Shown: piece after piece, positions 22,951 to 34,890 of the stretch
Numbering within the stretch: position 1 is the stretch's first letter
Layout of the letters: each line of letters begins with the position of its first letter
Source: Brachycybe producta
Lineage: Eukaryota; Arthropoda; Diplopoda; Playtdesmida; Andrognathidae
Length of the DNA stretch: 64,000 nt
Assembly (NCBI GenBank): GCA_036925085.1
Contig: JAUPFP010000034.1
Span: 1,960,001-2,024,000 of the forward strand
Direction of reading: 5' to 3'
Program-made: the position numbers and the translations under genes
The notes under the pieces: generated by a model
What the model saw: only the letters and a program-made list of their open reading frames with translations
The model's database searches: none
What the model was told of the DNA's origin: nothing

Positions 22951-23768
22951 ATCGCACAAACACACTACACCACATACGCAAACGTATTGTTATGGTGCCC
23001 ATTCATTCACGTTTGTGTTTATGTTAGCTTTTATCATAAGGAAAAAAGGCTTTGCCTCATCTGCTTATAAGCTTGAATTTCAATAGAATTTTCATTCACT
23101 TCTTTTTTATTTTCTACAGTTGTTGTTGTTGTTGTTGTTGTCTTAAGAGGCCTATAACTTCTTTTTGGTTAGATTCTAATCTTTCTCTAAGGAAGGATGT
23201 GGCTTTAATTCGTTTTCCATTATAAAAATGTAGTAAGAAACACATCGATAATCTATTTTGGTTGTGTATTTTAGTGGGAGAGAGGGTATTAAAGATAATG
23301 AAGGACCCACTCAATGTATAAGATGCTCACCTCATTTGGATTTATCTGTAATAGTCCTCTTATCTTTTATAAGCAGTCAGTCTATCTGGTTGTCGAACTT
23401 GTCGAAATACTTAAATCCTTTTCTGTTATTAAGGTAAAGTGTAAAGAGGTTTTTTTTTTACTTGTGTGGTTTTTAACAAAAATTTTGGCAGCTTCAGTCG
23501 TAGTGATTAATAGGACTATATTTGAGGGTCGAAAAAAAGTTGGGATGATTGGAAGTTATACATTATTTATTTTAAAACAGTTCTTTTATTTGTTTTAATC
23601 ATTTTAAAAACTTTCAAAATATAATATTAGTAATATTTAATATTAGCAATAAAAGTTGATAAAAAAAAATGTCATATGTAGTTTAAAATGAAACGAATTT
23701 TTTTCGTATTTAATATTTGAATAAATAGATTGAACGCTTTGTCATGCAGAAATTTTCAGTTATTTTAA

Positions 23769-23921
23769 ATCTTGTTTCCACTGGGGTGAAAATTTGAACT
23801 GTTTGAAAATTTGAGCTGGTGAAAAAAATTGAACAAATGTGCCCCCCCCCGCCTATTCACTAGTTTTCACCGGTTGTAATTTTCAAACAGTTCAAATTGT
23901 TGTCCCAATGGAAACCAGGCT
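23769..23921. mobile_element. Short MITE flanked by TTAA (piggyBac-like)
   Basis: The left end ATCTTGTTTCCACTGGGGTG and right end CCAATGGAAACCAGGCT are imperfect inverted repeats. Inside, AATTTGAACTGTTTGAAAAT is mirrored by ATTTTCAAACAGTTCAAATT. TTAA lies directly outside both ends (23765-23768 and 23922-23925). A C-rich run marks the centre. The terminal sequence is unrelated to the 13821-14251 element, so this is a second TTAA family. Confidence 0.6.
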
Positions 23922-24183
23922 TTAAAAGGGCCATTTTATAAAATTTTAAATAAATGAAAAAATCTGATTTAAATAAAAAATTGGATTCAAATAAATTATT
24001 AAAGACGAGACCAAAATTTTATATATTTATGTTGTATATTTTTGAACACAACGGGTGTTTCTTTACTACTTTTTGACACGGGGTTTTTGGAGGAATCTTT
24101 CGACAACAAAATTGTATTTTTTTTCTGTAGAGTTAGTTCTGTTTAAAGTGTGTCAGGTTTTGTTACATAAAAAGATTTTACGA

Positions 24184-24192
<9 letters not shown>

Positions 24193-24243
<51 letters not shown>
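24193..24243. repeat. (TA)n microsatellite
   Basis: An uninterrupted TA run of roughly 50 bp, bounded by TTTATTTA on the left and TTTAAATTA on the right. Confidence 0.95.
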
Positions 24244-24246
<3 letters not shown>

Positions 24247-25184
24247 AATTATTTATCTTTTTTTTTCGCTCCTTTTTTTTGCAATATGTGTTGAAAAGAA
24301 TAACTTACTGTGTTATGAATTCTTATTATATAGTTTTTTCACCCTTGTATTTGATTGGCTGCCCCCATAGAGGTTTCATATGTAATTTGGATATAAAAAC
24401 ATATTGCTTTTTTCTCTGGGTTTCCAGATCTTTTTATTTTATTTGTCTGGTTTCTGAATGTCAATTTTAAAATCGTCTTATTTGATGAAAGAAAGGATAG
24501 ACTTTTCTTCTTTTCTTTTGTGATGTTTTTACTCATTGTAAATATATTCATAATTTTAAAATATTCTTTCTTTCTTGAGGTTTTTTTTAAGGTTGTTCAA
24601 CTGAAATTTGTTATTTGCATAAGTGACTTATAAATAAGTTGTCATAAGCAACAATAAAAAATTCAAAACTTGAAAAAAAAACTAGAATAGTAGACTGTTG
24701 TTACACTGCAAGGTATTTTTTCATATTTTCACGATATGATATATTTAAAAATAAACTTTTCATGACACTTTGAAAATCAAATTTTACCTGTTTTATTATT
24801 AAGCATCAGGGTTTTATGAAAATTGAAAAATGATTTTCAAGTAGAAGTAAAAACTTATGTTTAAAGGGTCCATTAGGCGAGTCTAGGTGGCAAATAAGTA
24901 TTTATAAATAAAGAAATAACATTATCTAAATGTTTTTTTCTAATATTAATAATATATTAAGAAAAGATTGATTTACAACATAATCCTCTTTATGGTTTTA
25001 TGACATTTGGGATGCTTTGTCAACTCATCATGAGAGATGAATGGGTGGGAATTGGTAAGCTTGTTGTTAGTAGGCAGGGTGATTGATGGATAGCCAGGCG
25101 GATTGGTGGTGTAAATTTTAAGTCTCACCTAAAATGCATGAAACCCTTTTTGGCGGCTTCGGGTATCATAGGAATACTTTCAAC

Positions 25185-25599
25185 TAGGGAAGGGACATTT
25201 GAATCCCGCGAATCTTGAAAAATATTCGAGATTCGAAAACTCGAATCTCCGCGCTTTTTTCGTCTTTCGAATCCTAACCATAAAAAAACTGTTAAAAACT
25301 TTGGTAAAATTAGTTTTAACTCTATTGACGTCCAATAGAAGCGTCCACTAACAAAAAAATGGCGATTGTTGCAATTTCGGTGGTTATTCGGATCACCAAT
25401 ATCACATTTGTGGCGACCCTGAGTTGTCACACTTGTTTTTTTATTATTAATAATTTAATATTTAATATTATTTCATTTATTTGTATCTTCTTAATGAATA
25501 ATATGGGATTCTTATAGGTAGGATTCGAGAGATTTGAGGGATTCTCGAGAACCTTTTAGGATTCCGATTCGAGAAAATTTAGGATTCATCCCACCTCTA
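25185..25599. mobile_element. hAT-like MITE, copy B, with 8-bp target duplication
   Basis: CTTTCAAC (25177-25184) and CTTTCAGC (25600-25607) flank the element, an 8-bp duplication with one mismatch. Ends are TAGGGAAGGGACATTTGAAT and (right) GGATTCATCCCACCTCTA, imperfect inverted repeats. The body is the same as copy A at 707-1110. Two copies allow the consensus to be read directly. Confidence 0.8.
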
Positions 25600-25607
25600 C
25601 TTTCAGC

Positions 25608-28191
25608 AATTCGCCTACTATATTATTATAAAAAAATTATTATAAAAAATATTAAAAAAAAGTAAGCAATAACACTTTAATATTTAAATTATATTACACT
25701 AAATCAAAATTAGTTTAGAGTTGTTCTTTAGCTAGATTTGTTTGTTTTTTACGTAAATAAATTGAAACAGAAATTTCTATTTGTAAATAAATGTTTCTTA
25801 CGAATTCTGAAACATTTTTAAAGATTATTTTTGCATTAAAAGGTTTTTTTTTTTCTCGGGGAATAACACCCTGTAAATATAAACCGAAATTTCTTGTTTG
25901 TTTCCTTTTTTTATCGAAGAAGATTTAATATACAGTATATTTATTTCGCAATTTTATGTTCCATCGAACCTGTAGATTTTTGGTGCATTCTTTTTTTTTT
26001 TTTTTAGTTTGAAGTATTTTTTTTTTCTAAAAGGGGTTGTTGTTCAGGCAAATCTGGAATCAATCGAGTATTTTATTAAATTTATCTTCCATTTTTTTTT
26101 CTCCTTTTAATATACAGAGCCCACACATTGTGTCTCTATAGGCCTATTTATTTTTTTATAGCATCAAAATGAGATGTGAACGGAAATTTTGATTTTAATG
26201 TCTAGTTTTTCTTAGTCCTTTTTCATATGCATTAAGTATTTATTAAAAAAGGTTCATTTTGATATCATATACATACGTCAACCTTTTAATGTATTTTTCG
26301 TGTATCTTCTTTTTCAATGAGAATTATGACAATAATTATTATCTTTAATGGTAATATTTTATTTATAATTGAACTACTTTTAACCTGTTAAGATAGATGT
26401 TTTTAAAAAGTGTTCTGTTGGGACTCTAAATGACGTCATTGTACCAACTTTTGTAAAGGAAAGAATCACACATGCTGAAAAACCAGCAGAAAATTAGAAA
26501 CAGGATTTAAACAAATCAGAATATTCTTACGGTCTTTTGTACTGAAAAGATATATTGAGTTTGCGGGATTTTATTATGTGCGTGTGATTCTTTCATTATT
26601 TGTAACACCAAAGATCCCACATGCAGAAAAAACGAAACGCGACTGAAATCTAGGTTGAATAAATCTATTTATTTGGCAGAAAGTAGGTGTAAAGGTGTAG
26701 GTGCAGAAAGTAGTTGTGATCAGCCAATTGGAAGGCGTGCTTCAAATGTGTATCATACTTTATGGTTATTTTTTTTTTAGTGTTTTCTAGTGTGAGAACC
26801 CTCGAACACGAAGGAAAGCAGAAATGGCCAGGAAATTTTTTTTTCTGTTAATTATTTCTGCTTTTTCCGCGCGCACGTATGATTTAATCCTAATTACTAG
26901 ATATTGTTTTAGTATTACATGTGTATTATTATTATTATTAAATCCTTTTAAAGCTTAATTTAAAAAAAAAGATCCTTTATATTCTTTATATTGCAAAAAT
27001 ACAAATTGAACCTAGAAAAGCTAGAAGCTAGAATGGTAAATGAATGTTTTGAAGGTATTCTACTGCAGATATCTTTCAAAATAATTTTTTTTATGAAATT
27101 ATGGAAGTTTTGAAATTGTCGTTTTTTGTTTTCTTTTCGTCAGCTTCAAGTTATTTCAAATTCTAAAACTTTTGTCAAACTTCAGTAAAGGAAAGTTTTC
27201 TTTATAAAGATATAAATTAAGAAAGAATGTTGAAATTTTCTTTGTAAAGGCATTAATTTCATTTATTATTCTAATTTCTAACATATTTTGAATTTTTTTC
27301 TTAAAATGTGGCTTCTAAAATGCTGAATATAAATTTGGTCTACTAAATTGTTTGTTTTTTATAGTTTTAGAATAATTGCAGAATAAAGAATACTGGAGAA
27401 AAAGGAATTAAGTCTCATATAATAAAGATTTTGATTAAATAATCGTTTATACATTTTTTTAGTTCTGATTTACTAGATTTTTAGATTATAAGCAAAACAA
27501 AAACGGTTGTCGATTTTAATAAATAATACAGTCGCTATTAATTATGCATAGAAATTCATGATAAGAAATTCATAATTAATTAACAGAAGTGGTTTTTTTA
27601 GATTAATTTTGATTCATTTTTGTGATGATTTTTATTTGTAATTTTTTTGTAAACTCTTCTGCAGATTATTTATTTAATTTGATTATAATTATTATTTATT
27701 AAAGAGGATTTAAGTTAAAACAAAAACAAGCAAAATATTTCTAGTTGACTGAACTATCTTACTTAGCATAATATTAATAAATAACTATAATAGATCTTAG
27801 AAATTTTATGACCTTTTTTTAAAAAAAATATTTGTATAGAAGTCAAAACTAAATTATAATCTTTGAGTATCATACAGTATAATTAAAATGAACTCAATTT
27901 CTCGTTAGTATAATGATTATGATAGCATTTCAACAAATTGTGATTTGAATTTTCTTGATAGAATCAAAGGAGGATGTGAGGATAAGGTCAATTAAGTGGG
28001 AGAGAAAAGGTTTTTTTTTATTAGAAAAGCGAATGGGGTTCATTAATGACTGATCTTTGCATAAATTAAATAATAGTAATGGAGAGATAGAGGGTTTTTA
28101 TATTATAAAGTGAGTTGAGTTAATGATAAGTTTTATTTCTTTGTTCTGATAATTGAGAAAGTAGAAAATCTCAAGATAATAATTATTATAA
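25608..28191. other. AT-rich non-coding stretch with MITE copies
   Basis: 26460-26595 is a short element with AAAGAATCACACATGCTGAA and TGCGTGTGATTCTTTC ends. 26608-26890 is a copy of the larger family also at 36487-36838 (GATCCCACATGCAGAAAAAA left, CGCGCACGTATGATT right, with GTGTGAGAACCCTCGAACAC inside). 27000-27150 is a fold-back fragment. 27200-28190 is extremely AT-rich and shows nothing I can name. Confidence 0.4.
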
Positions 28192-28193
28192 TA

Positions 28194-28679
28194 CAGTGGA
28201 AACCGTTTATCACGAAATGAAAAAGACCGGAATATTTTTTTTTTCGTGATTTTCGACACTAGAATGTGATTTAGAAAACTAGAGGGGTAGTTAGTTCATT
28301 CTATTTAGGGGGTTATTTTTATGTTATCTTTCAAAATGAACTTTTTATGGACAAAAATTATTTTTAAAAAAATATCGTCTGCTTAAAGTTGGGCCATTTT
28401 CAAATTCACATAAAATGCTTAATTTGAAAGATTTCAACATTAAAGCGTACCCTTAAGTAATTGAGCGCGCTATCCTTCTAGTTTCTGAAACATTTTCTAG
28501 TTTCTTTTAATTTTTTCCTTTTGAAAAACAGAATAAGCAGAGTTCGAAAATCAGCACTGTTCTTCTGAAACTAATTTCGTGTTAAAGGAAATATTTTTTT
28601 ATGCTATGTTAAGAAAATAGACCGAAAATATATATTTCGTGCTATCCATTTTCGTGTTAAACGGTTTTTTTTCCCACTG
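28194..28679. mobile_element. Tc1/mariner-type element carrying a fold-back copy
   Basis: Ends CAGTGGAAACCGTTTATCAC and GTTAAACGG...CCCACTG are inverted repeats flanked by TA on each side (28192-28193, 28680-28681). The subterminal phrase of the form TTTCGTGTTAAACGG recurs as solitary relics at about 2830, 45290, 49500 and 55965. The centre, about 28265-28580, is a copy of the fold-back family (AACTAGAGGGGTAGTTAGTT and the reverse arm). Either the fold-back inserted into the mariner MITE, or it is this family's interior. Confidence 0.65.
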
Positions 28680-28904
28680 TAGAATTTTGATCAGTCTCAA
28701 GAGAAAAAATAAAAGTCAAAATGAAGAGAAATTTTTAAAAGTGAGCTATTTTTATTTTAGTAGACATGAACATTAATATCATGCTAATGTTCAATTAACC
28801 TTCTTTAAATTGGCTCAGTTAATTTTGTTTGCATTGTTGCATCAGGCATGATTTTCATTAGTAGATTTGACTGCATTTTATTTTTTAAGCTTCTTAAGCT
28901 GAGT

Positions 28905-29330
28905 ACAGACGATCAACTTTATCTTGTCAATCTTTTTTTGTTGAACATTGTTGTTTATCCTAGAAACCTAGATTGTCTCTCAAAATCGCCATTAAACGTT
29001 CAAACCATATCTGTCTATTTTTCTTTGGTTTTATTTCAAAATTGTATTTGGGCAGATGATATTTTTTTCAGTTTAAACTAATTCCTCGTGTTCTCATCAT
29101 TGAAAGCTTTATGGTTTGGAACACATGCTTATGTTCGTTCTCATGCTACAAGGCTTGTCAATCCATACTACACACCAGCCAGTTTAATTCATAAATTGAA
29201 ATGGATTTCTGACTGAGTCAAGGTTGAAGAGCAAAAAAAAAATTTGGATTGTATTAACAAAATCCACTACATATACGATCAATTTATGACATTTGAAAAT
29301 CCAAGATTGACAAGGTAGAATTGATTCGTG
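28905..29330. repeat. Inverted pair, possible degraded MITE
   Basis: GATCAACTTTATCTTGTCAA at the left is mirrored by TTGACAAGGTAGAATTGATT at the right, with AGCTGAGTACAGACG against CGTGTGTGGCTAGCT outside. Similarity is moderate. The intervening 370 bp has no coding signal. Confidence 0.35.
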
Positions 29331-29342
29331 TGTGGCTAGCTG

Positions 29343-30400
29343 TATGATGGGGGTACAATGTGTTGTAATGAGTAGTGCAACGTCACACAACACTTCTTGC
29401 AACATACGAGTATGCATGTTGAGGGGGAACAGAAGGAAACAGAAGAACATCCTTCAAGGATGCAATTGCTGATGCAGTTGTCAGCAATTGACCTCAAACT
29501 ATTAATTACTTTTTTTTTAATCAACTAATAAAATTTATTAATTTTAACGTAAATTTGGTTCAGTAGACCATTAATCTTTTTTTTTTCTTCCTATTTGCTA
29601 GGCTGACCTTTTACTCATACTTGAGTATTTTCTTAGCTTTCTTTGAACATGCATTATTTTTTTGGGCCCTGTCATGACTCTCATGAGGTCCCCATTTTCA
29701 TCACATTTATTTTACACACAGAAACACATGATCAACAATCTACAATACAAAGGGTTTGATTAATTGTTTCTGTTCTTAACCGGGTGAGACTGCAACAGTC
29801 AATCTTTTTTTGTCCATTAAGCACATTTTCGTCGAAATAGACAAAGAATGCATCAAACAACAGCAACAACAAAAATGGAACTTTTTTTTTATATGAGAGC
29901 AGCAACAAGTGTCAATTTACTTTTGTCATATCAAAGTAATTTATGTCTTTATTTACACACTAAGCAAACAAGAAGGAATAAATTCGACACATATTTTTTA
30001 CATTAGTGTATGCCGGGTTGCGCTTGTAAAACGTCTCTTTAGCTTAAAGATGAATATTAAAACATGTCAAAAATTATTTTTTTACAAAAACTTAAAACTT
30101 TTATGGAAAATTTTGAGAAATGTTGAATCGAAACCTATTGAAATCAGACGTTTTAGAAATATATTTAAAAATATTTCTGATTAAATTGACATTTAAGATG
30201 GGTTTAAAAGCTTAAACGCTTCTCGAACTCTTGATTATTCTGCCTTTCAGATGCAAAATGAAGAGATACTTGATTGTGTTTTAGAAACTAGAAGGGTATC
30301 TCAATCACTTCAGGTTATGTTCCTGTTGATATCTTTTGAAATAATATGTTATCAGTAAGGCAAAAAGAATTATACTTTATAAACTCAAAAAAGCTGGTTA
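29343..30400. other. AT-rich non-coding stretch
   Basis: The 29180-29520 block is somewhat richer in sequence complexity, with overlapping minus-strand open frames of 60-90 codons that I do not recognise. 30205-30380 is the left half of a fold-back element (TTCTCGAACTCTTGATTATT, GTGTTTTAGAAACTAGAAGG). No exon supported. Confidence 0.25.
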
Positions 30401-30740
30401 TGCCTAGTTCTCACAACCTTCTTGTAGCTCGGGCTAAAATAGCCTTGGCTAAATGACTGTGTTCACATGTGAGCAACTACATATGGGCTTAGTAACCTGC
30501 CTAAAGATGGCGCTCACTACAGCATATTTATTTCATTTTTACAAATTTGGCACTGGCCATTATGTGTGGACATTGTGCATGTGTATAGCCTGCATAATGT
30601 ATACATAATTGGAGGGAAAATGGCTGATATTGTCCATACTAACAAAATTGAATTGCATGAGTCTTCATTGAACACACTAAATGTAACATATTTTAATACT
30701 GTAGGTAGGTTGATGATTTAGAGTTTATGGAAATAAGTAA

Positions 30741-31279
30741 TTATTATATATATAATATTCCAGGTCTGTGTGTCTGTGAGTAACATCGGAATTTATATAA
30801 ATTTGAATAAATGAAGAAATGAACTGCTTTTTTTCTCAAGGTCAACTATATGTTGCACACTCTCCATCCAAGAACCCCATGATATTAAATTGGAGAGGGG
30901 AAAAGGTTGAAAAGTGTAGAGGGGGAGGGAGAGAGAGAAACATGGAGGGGGAAAAAGTGGGAGGGTGTGACTGAAATTGAAATGAAAGGAAGAAAAAAAG
31001 GAAAAAACGACGCGCATGCGCACACCAGAGAGAACGCTCTCTTTCAAATATAAAAAGGGGAGGGGATAATAGTAGCAAAATTAAACTAGAATTTATCACA
31101 GGCAATTGTGCCCAGCATTAGAATTTCTTTTGCTCAGCTGTTTTATGAACGTCATCAATTTCTAATTGGTTTGTTACTTGGTCTGACGTCATAAAAGGGC
31201 GGAGGAAAAGAAATTCTAAGGCAGGACAAAATTGCCTGTGAATTTGGCTCCCGTCATTTATGACGGGTTACCCCACTAG
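30741..31279 (+). mobile_element. Non-autonomous Helitron-like element
   Basis: The 3' end has the Helitron signature: a GC-rich hairpin CCCGTCATTTATGACGGG (31250-31267), then 8 nt, then CTAG (31276-31279) followed by T. The 5' end begins in an AT-rich TTATTATATATATAATATTC stretch followed by CAGGTCTGTGTGTCTGTGAG, typical in style for animal Helitrons. A GACGCGCATGCGCACAC block lies near 31010. A near-palindrome at 31097-31240 (CACAGGCAATTGTGCC against its complement) precedes the 3' hairpin. The exact 5' base is uncertain. Confidence 0.6.
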
Positions 31280-31397
31280 TTATTAACTAAAGATCAATTG
31301 ATAATTTTAAATTATTTTAATAAATAAACAAATAGATTGAAACATCTAACAATGGAAATAGAAAATGAATGACGACATTTTCTATTCAGATTTATGA

Positions 31398-31410
31398 CCA
31401 CCAGGTGGCG
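31398..31410 (+). promoter_or_regulatory. CTCF-like motif
   Basis: CCACCAGGTGGCG matches the bilaterian CTCF core pattern CCASYAGRKGGCR at every position. It lies within the TTA-flanked element. Single motifs occur by chance, so occupancy is unknown. Confidence 0.35.
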
Positions 31411-31841
31411 TACGATCAAGTTAACTTTGTCTTGCATTCACACTAAATAATGTGTAGGCTACATATGGGTAACCAAGGCTACCTAACCAAAGCTAACATT
31501 TGACATTGACCACCATCTAGTGTGTGTTCTCACAACCCTTATACATAGGCTAAGTACTTAGTCTTGAGCTACGTGAAGGTTGTGAAAACTAGGCATTAGA
31601 GGTTTCTGTTCTTCAAGAATTAAATTACAGAGGAATCTGAATAGGAAATTAACTCTAGCCTTTAGTCAGCCTCTTTGCTTGCAAAAAAAGCATAATTATT
31701 TTTGCCTTTGTTATCATTATGAGAATGTCTGCTCAGTTCTCAGGAAAATTACAATTTAAATGCCGTTTTTAAACTTCAACTACTTTGTTAATTCTTTACT
31801 AATATAATTAAAGTTTGTACAAACTATGTTATGCCACCTTA

Positions 31842-32013
31842 GGCCCTTAGCACAAATACCATTTTGGAGGATCGATTTCGACTGCAAAATAATGTGACAG
31901 ATGGCTGGGTCGTGGTTGCAATGTATGGTTTTTAAAAGAAGCACACAAGCGACAATTCGATTTCATTTTGCAGTCAAAATCGACCACCCAAAGTGGGTCC
32001 CTGTGTCAAGAGC
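31842..32013. mobile_element. MITE of the CCTTGGTACACAGACC family, copy 1
   Basis: The outer arms are CCCTTAGCACAAATACCATT and, at the right, GGGTCCCTGTGTCAAGAGCC. The inner arms TCGACTGCAAAATAATG and CATTTTGCAGTCAAAATCGA are inverted. The interior GTGGTTGCAATGTATGG is shared with copies at 33746-33930 and 36013-36161. Confidence 0.6.
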
Positions 32014-32983
32014 CTTAATATATTGTGTAGCATATATAGTTACTGATATATTCATTTTTTGAACTTGACGCGTTGGATTTGCACCACCTATAACAGTATA
32101 ATTAAAACGAAACATCTTTATAAAAAAAAAATAGCATCAATGATGATAATGGTATCATTTCTAATTCTCATTTTAAAAAAACTTTGTCATTAGAAGCTTA
32201 ATGTAAATAGATAAATCGTTTTTATTGGTTTAAAGATTTTAATTTATGTGTGTGGGAAGAGGTGGAAGAATTGTTTTCTTCAACTAGAAACATTTTCTAA
32301 AATACAGTTTGTTTTTTTTCTGAGGGAATTATCTACTGCAACCCCTGAAAATGGGCAAACAATGATTACAGCTATTTTTTTCTCCTGTAGATTTCATTCC
32401 ATCTATTGCCTTGCTTATTCTCTTAATAAAGAGAAAAAGTAACAAATTTCCGCTTTTTCTTTCCCTGTGTTGTCTGTGTTATGTTATATTTTTCTATTGT
32501 GTGTGTGTGTCTATGTATCTTTTTTCTTTGTATATAAATAATATAAGAATGGAATTCTTGTAAAAGTAGTTTCTATGGCAAAGAATGTAAATAAAAGAGA
32601 ATTTTTATGAAGATCACAAATAAGACTAAAAATGACATTACTTTTTAATAATTGCATATAAGTATTTCAAAATTAATTTAAGCTTTTGCTTAAATAAATA
32701 AAAAGTGGTAGGGATACTGTCTTAATGAAATTTTGCAATTATGAGTTTTAGGTTGTTGAATTTTTTTTTTAAATAGAAGAAGTATGTTGTGGGCAACAAA
32801 GGGCACGCGAGCCACTTTGATAAACAAAAATGATTTAAAACTTCTTAGTCAAAAGTAGAGCTAAACTTATCGAACTTTTACTTGAAACTTTATATCGTAA
32901 GTTTAGCACTACCTTTAACTAAGCATTCATTAAACAGACGACCCTCAAACTATTCTAGTTTTTAATAAACTTTGAATTTTTTT

Positions 32984-33330
32984 AAGGTGGTTTTTTAAGT
33001 GTAAACGCCTCTCGAACTTTGATCATTCTGCCTGGCAAGTTTAAAATGGAGAGAAATTTAAATTTGTTTCAGAAACTAGAATGGTACTAAAAGGTATTTT
33101 CATGTGGATATTTTTCAAAATAAGCTTTATATGTTTGTTTAAAATGGCCTAACTTTTAGCAGACGATGCTTAGTATATGATATTTTTTAGTTTATTTTGA
33201 AAGATTTAAACAGGAAAATGCCGTTAAGTGATTGAGAGAGCCACCCTTCTAGTTTCTCTTTTGCTCCTGAAAGGCAGGATAATCAGATTTCGAAAATCAG
33301 CTGTTCATAAACCATCATCATAGGTTTTTT
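32984..33330. repeat. Fold-back repeat family, near full-length copy
   Basis: The left arm runs from AAGGTGGTTTTTTAAGTG through CTCTCGAACTTTGATCATTC and CAGAAACTAGAATGG to GGTATTTTCATGTGGATAT. The right arm returns through AGTGATTGAGAGAGCCACCC, CTTCTAGTTTCTC, GGCAGGATAATCAGATTTCG and CAGCTGTTCATAAACC. Together the arms would fold over about 150 bp. Another copy follows at about 33425-33740. Confidence 0.7.
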
Positions 33331-33745
33331 TTTATAACTTTTCGTTGTAAAATATTCACTTGAAAGAAAAGAATAGAAATAAAACTCGGGTTAATTTGCA
33401 TTTTAGCAACATTAAGAAAGATTTGAAAGGTGTTTTTTTTAGAAATTAGAAGAAGTAAATGAACCACTTAATGTGATTTTCATGTTTATTATCTTTTATA
33501 AACAAATATTTTATGCTAATTTCATATAACCGATTTCTATGTTTCAATTTGAAGATGTGCTAAAAATCTAAAAAAAAAACTGCGATAACGTTCAAAATCT
33601 AATAATAAGCTCATTTTCAAACTGCCAGTAAAAGTTTACAGGTAAAGATAATAACGTGGAAATCCCCTTATGGTATTCAAGCTACTCTTCTCAGCTTATA
33701 AAACACTTTAAAGTTGTTTTCGAAACGCAAAGTAATTAGTGTTTT

Positions 33746-33930
33746 ATGGTTGAAATACACAGGCCACTTTTTAACCACTTTTCAACTGCAAAATAAAGTC
33801 GAAGATGGTTGGGATGTGGTTGCAGTGTATTTGCTATATGGAAAGACTCAAGGTGGTCGGATTTGGTGACAACCTGACTTCATTTTGCAGTCGAAAAGTG
33901 GTTCAAAAAGTGGTTTGTGTGGTAAGGAAG
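33746..33930. mobile_element. MITE of the CCTTGGTACACAGACC family, copy 2
   Basis: ACCACTTTTCAACTGCAAAA near the left end is mirrored by TTTTGCAGTCGAAAAGTGGT at the right. The centre contains GTGGTTGCAGTGTATTTGC. It ends about 100 bp upstream of the acceptor of the GPCR exon. Confidence 0.65.
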
Positions 33931-34036
33931 TTAGTGAATGTTTCTGGAAATGCATTGTAGATAATAAAAACAAAAGTATCAATTTTTATTCTAAATAATT
34001 TAATAGTCATTTTTTTTATTTTTTGTGTATTTTCAG

Positions 34037-34890
34037 TGGCCGTTGTAGTTGCATTTTTTGTCTGCTGGGCTCCATTCCACGCTCAACGTCTGATGGCCAT
34101 TTATGCTTCGGACAAATCTCCAGTGGCCGTTTCTGTTTACGAAGCCCTCACTTACGTATCTGGCGTTTTATATTATGTCAGCGCCACCATTAACCCAATT
34201 CTTTATCATATCATGTCATTTAAGTTTCGTATGGCCTTCAAGGACACACTCGGTTCTTGCTTTTCACGGCGGCCGGTCTCCTCTCGAAGTCGCAACAAAT
34301 CCAATTCTTCATACAGTTTCAACAGTACGGTTCGTTCTCGTATCGTAACCGAGAACACCGAGACCACTCTCGAGACACTATTACGTGAAGATGAACCGGA
34401 CGAGAGCGGAGGAGGTGGTGGTGGTGGAAATCGATGTGGTGGAGGACCAACTCCTCCGATGTCTCAACAGCGCTTACTGAGGTTTAAGAATGGTACGAGG
34501 GCACCGGTGAAACGAACGGTGACACCAACAGTGATTGTTTCTTCACATTCGGACAGTCATGTGCAGCAGCAGCAGCAGCAACCACCACAACCACCTACAT
34601 TGATTGTGACCAGTCCAATAGGAGGTCCGATAGGAGGTGATATCGGTGCCATTACCGTTCTTAAAAATGACAGTATCAGTAACAGTAGCATTAATATGAT
34701 GGACGATGATATCGTATCAACTCCTTTGGAGTTGAGTCATTTTATGGCCGAATTGAATGAATTGTACGATTCTACAGGATCGAGTAACAATAGAATCGAA
34801 TCAAAGATGACCACTACCACTTTGCCACCTATTGGTCAAGGTGGTGGTCAGAATAATAACGGTAATGGGTATTGTGTTTCCAGATGTTAG
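34037..34890 (+). CDS. Peptide GPCR of the CAPA/pyrokinin/neuromedin-U receptor type, last coding exon
   Basis: A class A neuropeptide receptor at the plasma membrane; only the C-terminal part is here. The exon opens after TTTTCAG and its first two bases complete a codon started upstream, so earlier exons (TM1 to mid TM6) lie outside what I can recognise. In the translation, TM6 carries the CWAPFHAQRLM motif (C, W and P conserved). An extracellular loop follows, then TM7 with YVSGVLYY and the NPILY motif (NPxxY-type), then a short basic helix 8. The FFVCWAPFHAQRL stretch is what I recall as typical of arthropod and mollusc CAPA/pyrokinin receptors, related to vertebrate NMUR. The cytoplasmic tail is long (about 210 residues), Ser/Thr-rich, with Gly, Gln and Pro runs, and ends CVSRC. 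The stop is TAG at 34888-34890. Exact ligand class is inference. Confidence 0.88.

Larger units (their letters stand above)
30401..31595. mobile_element. TIR element flanked by TTA, host of a Helitron
   Basis: Ends TGCCTAGTTCTCACAACCTT and (right, reverse complement) TGCCTAGTTTTCACAACCTT extend imperfectly through GTAGCT. The element is flanked by TTA at 30398-30400 and 31596-31598, a 3-bp duplication of the PIF/Harbinger type. Without the nested Helitron (about 540 bp) it would be about 655 bp. No transposase frame is visible. A CTCF-like site lies inside at 31398-31410. Confidence 0.65.
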
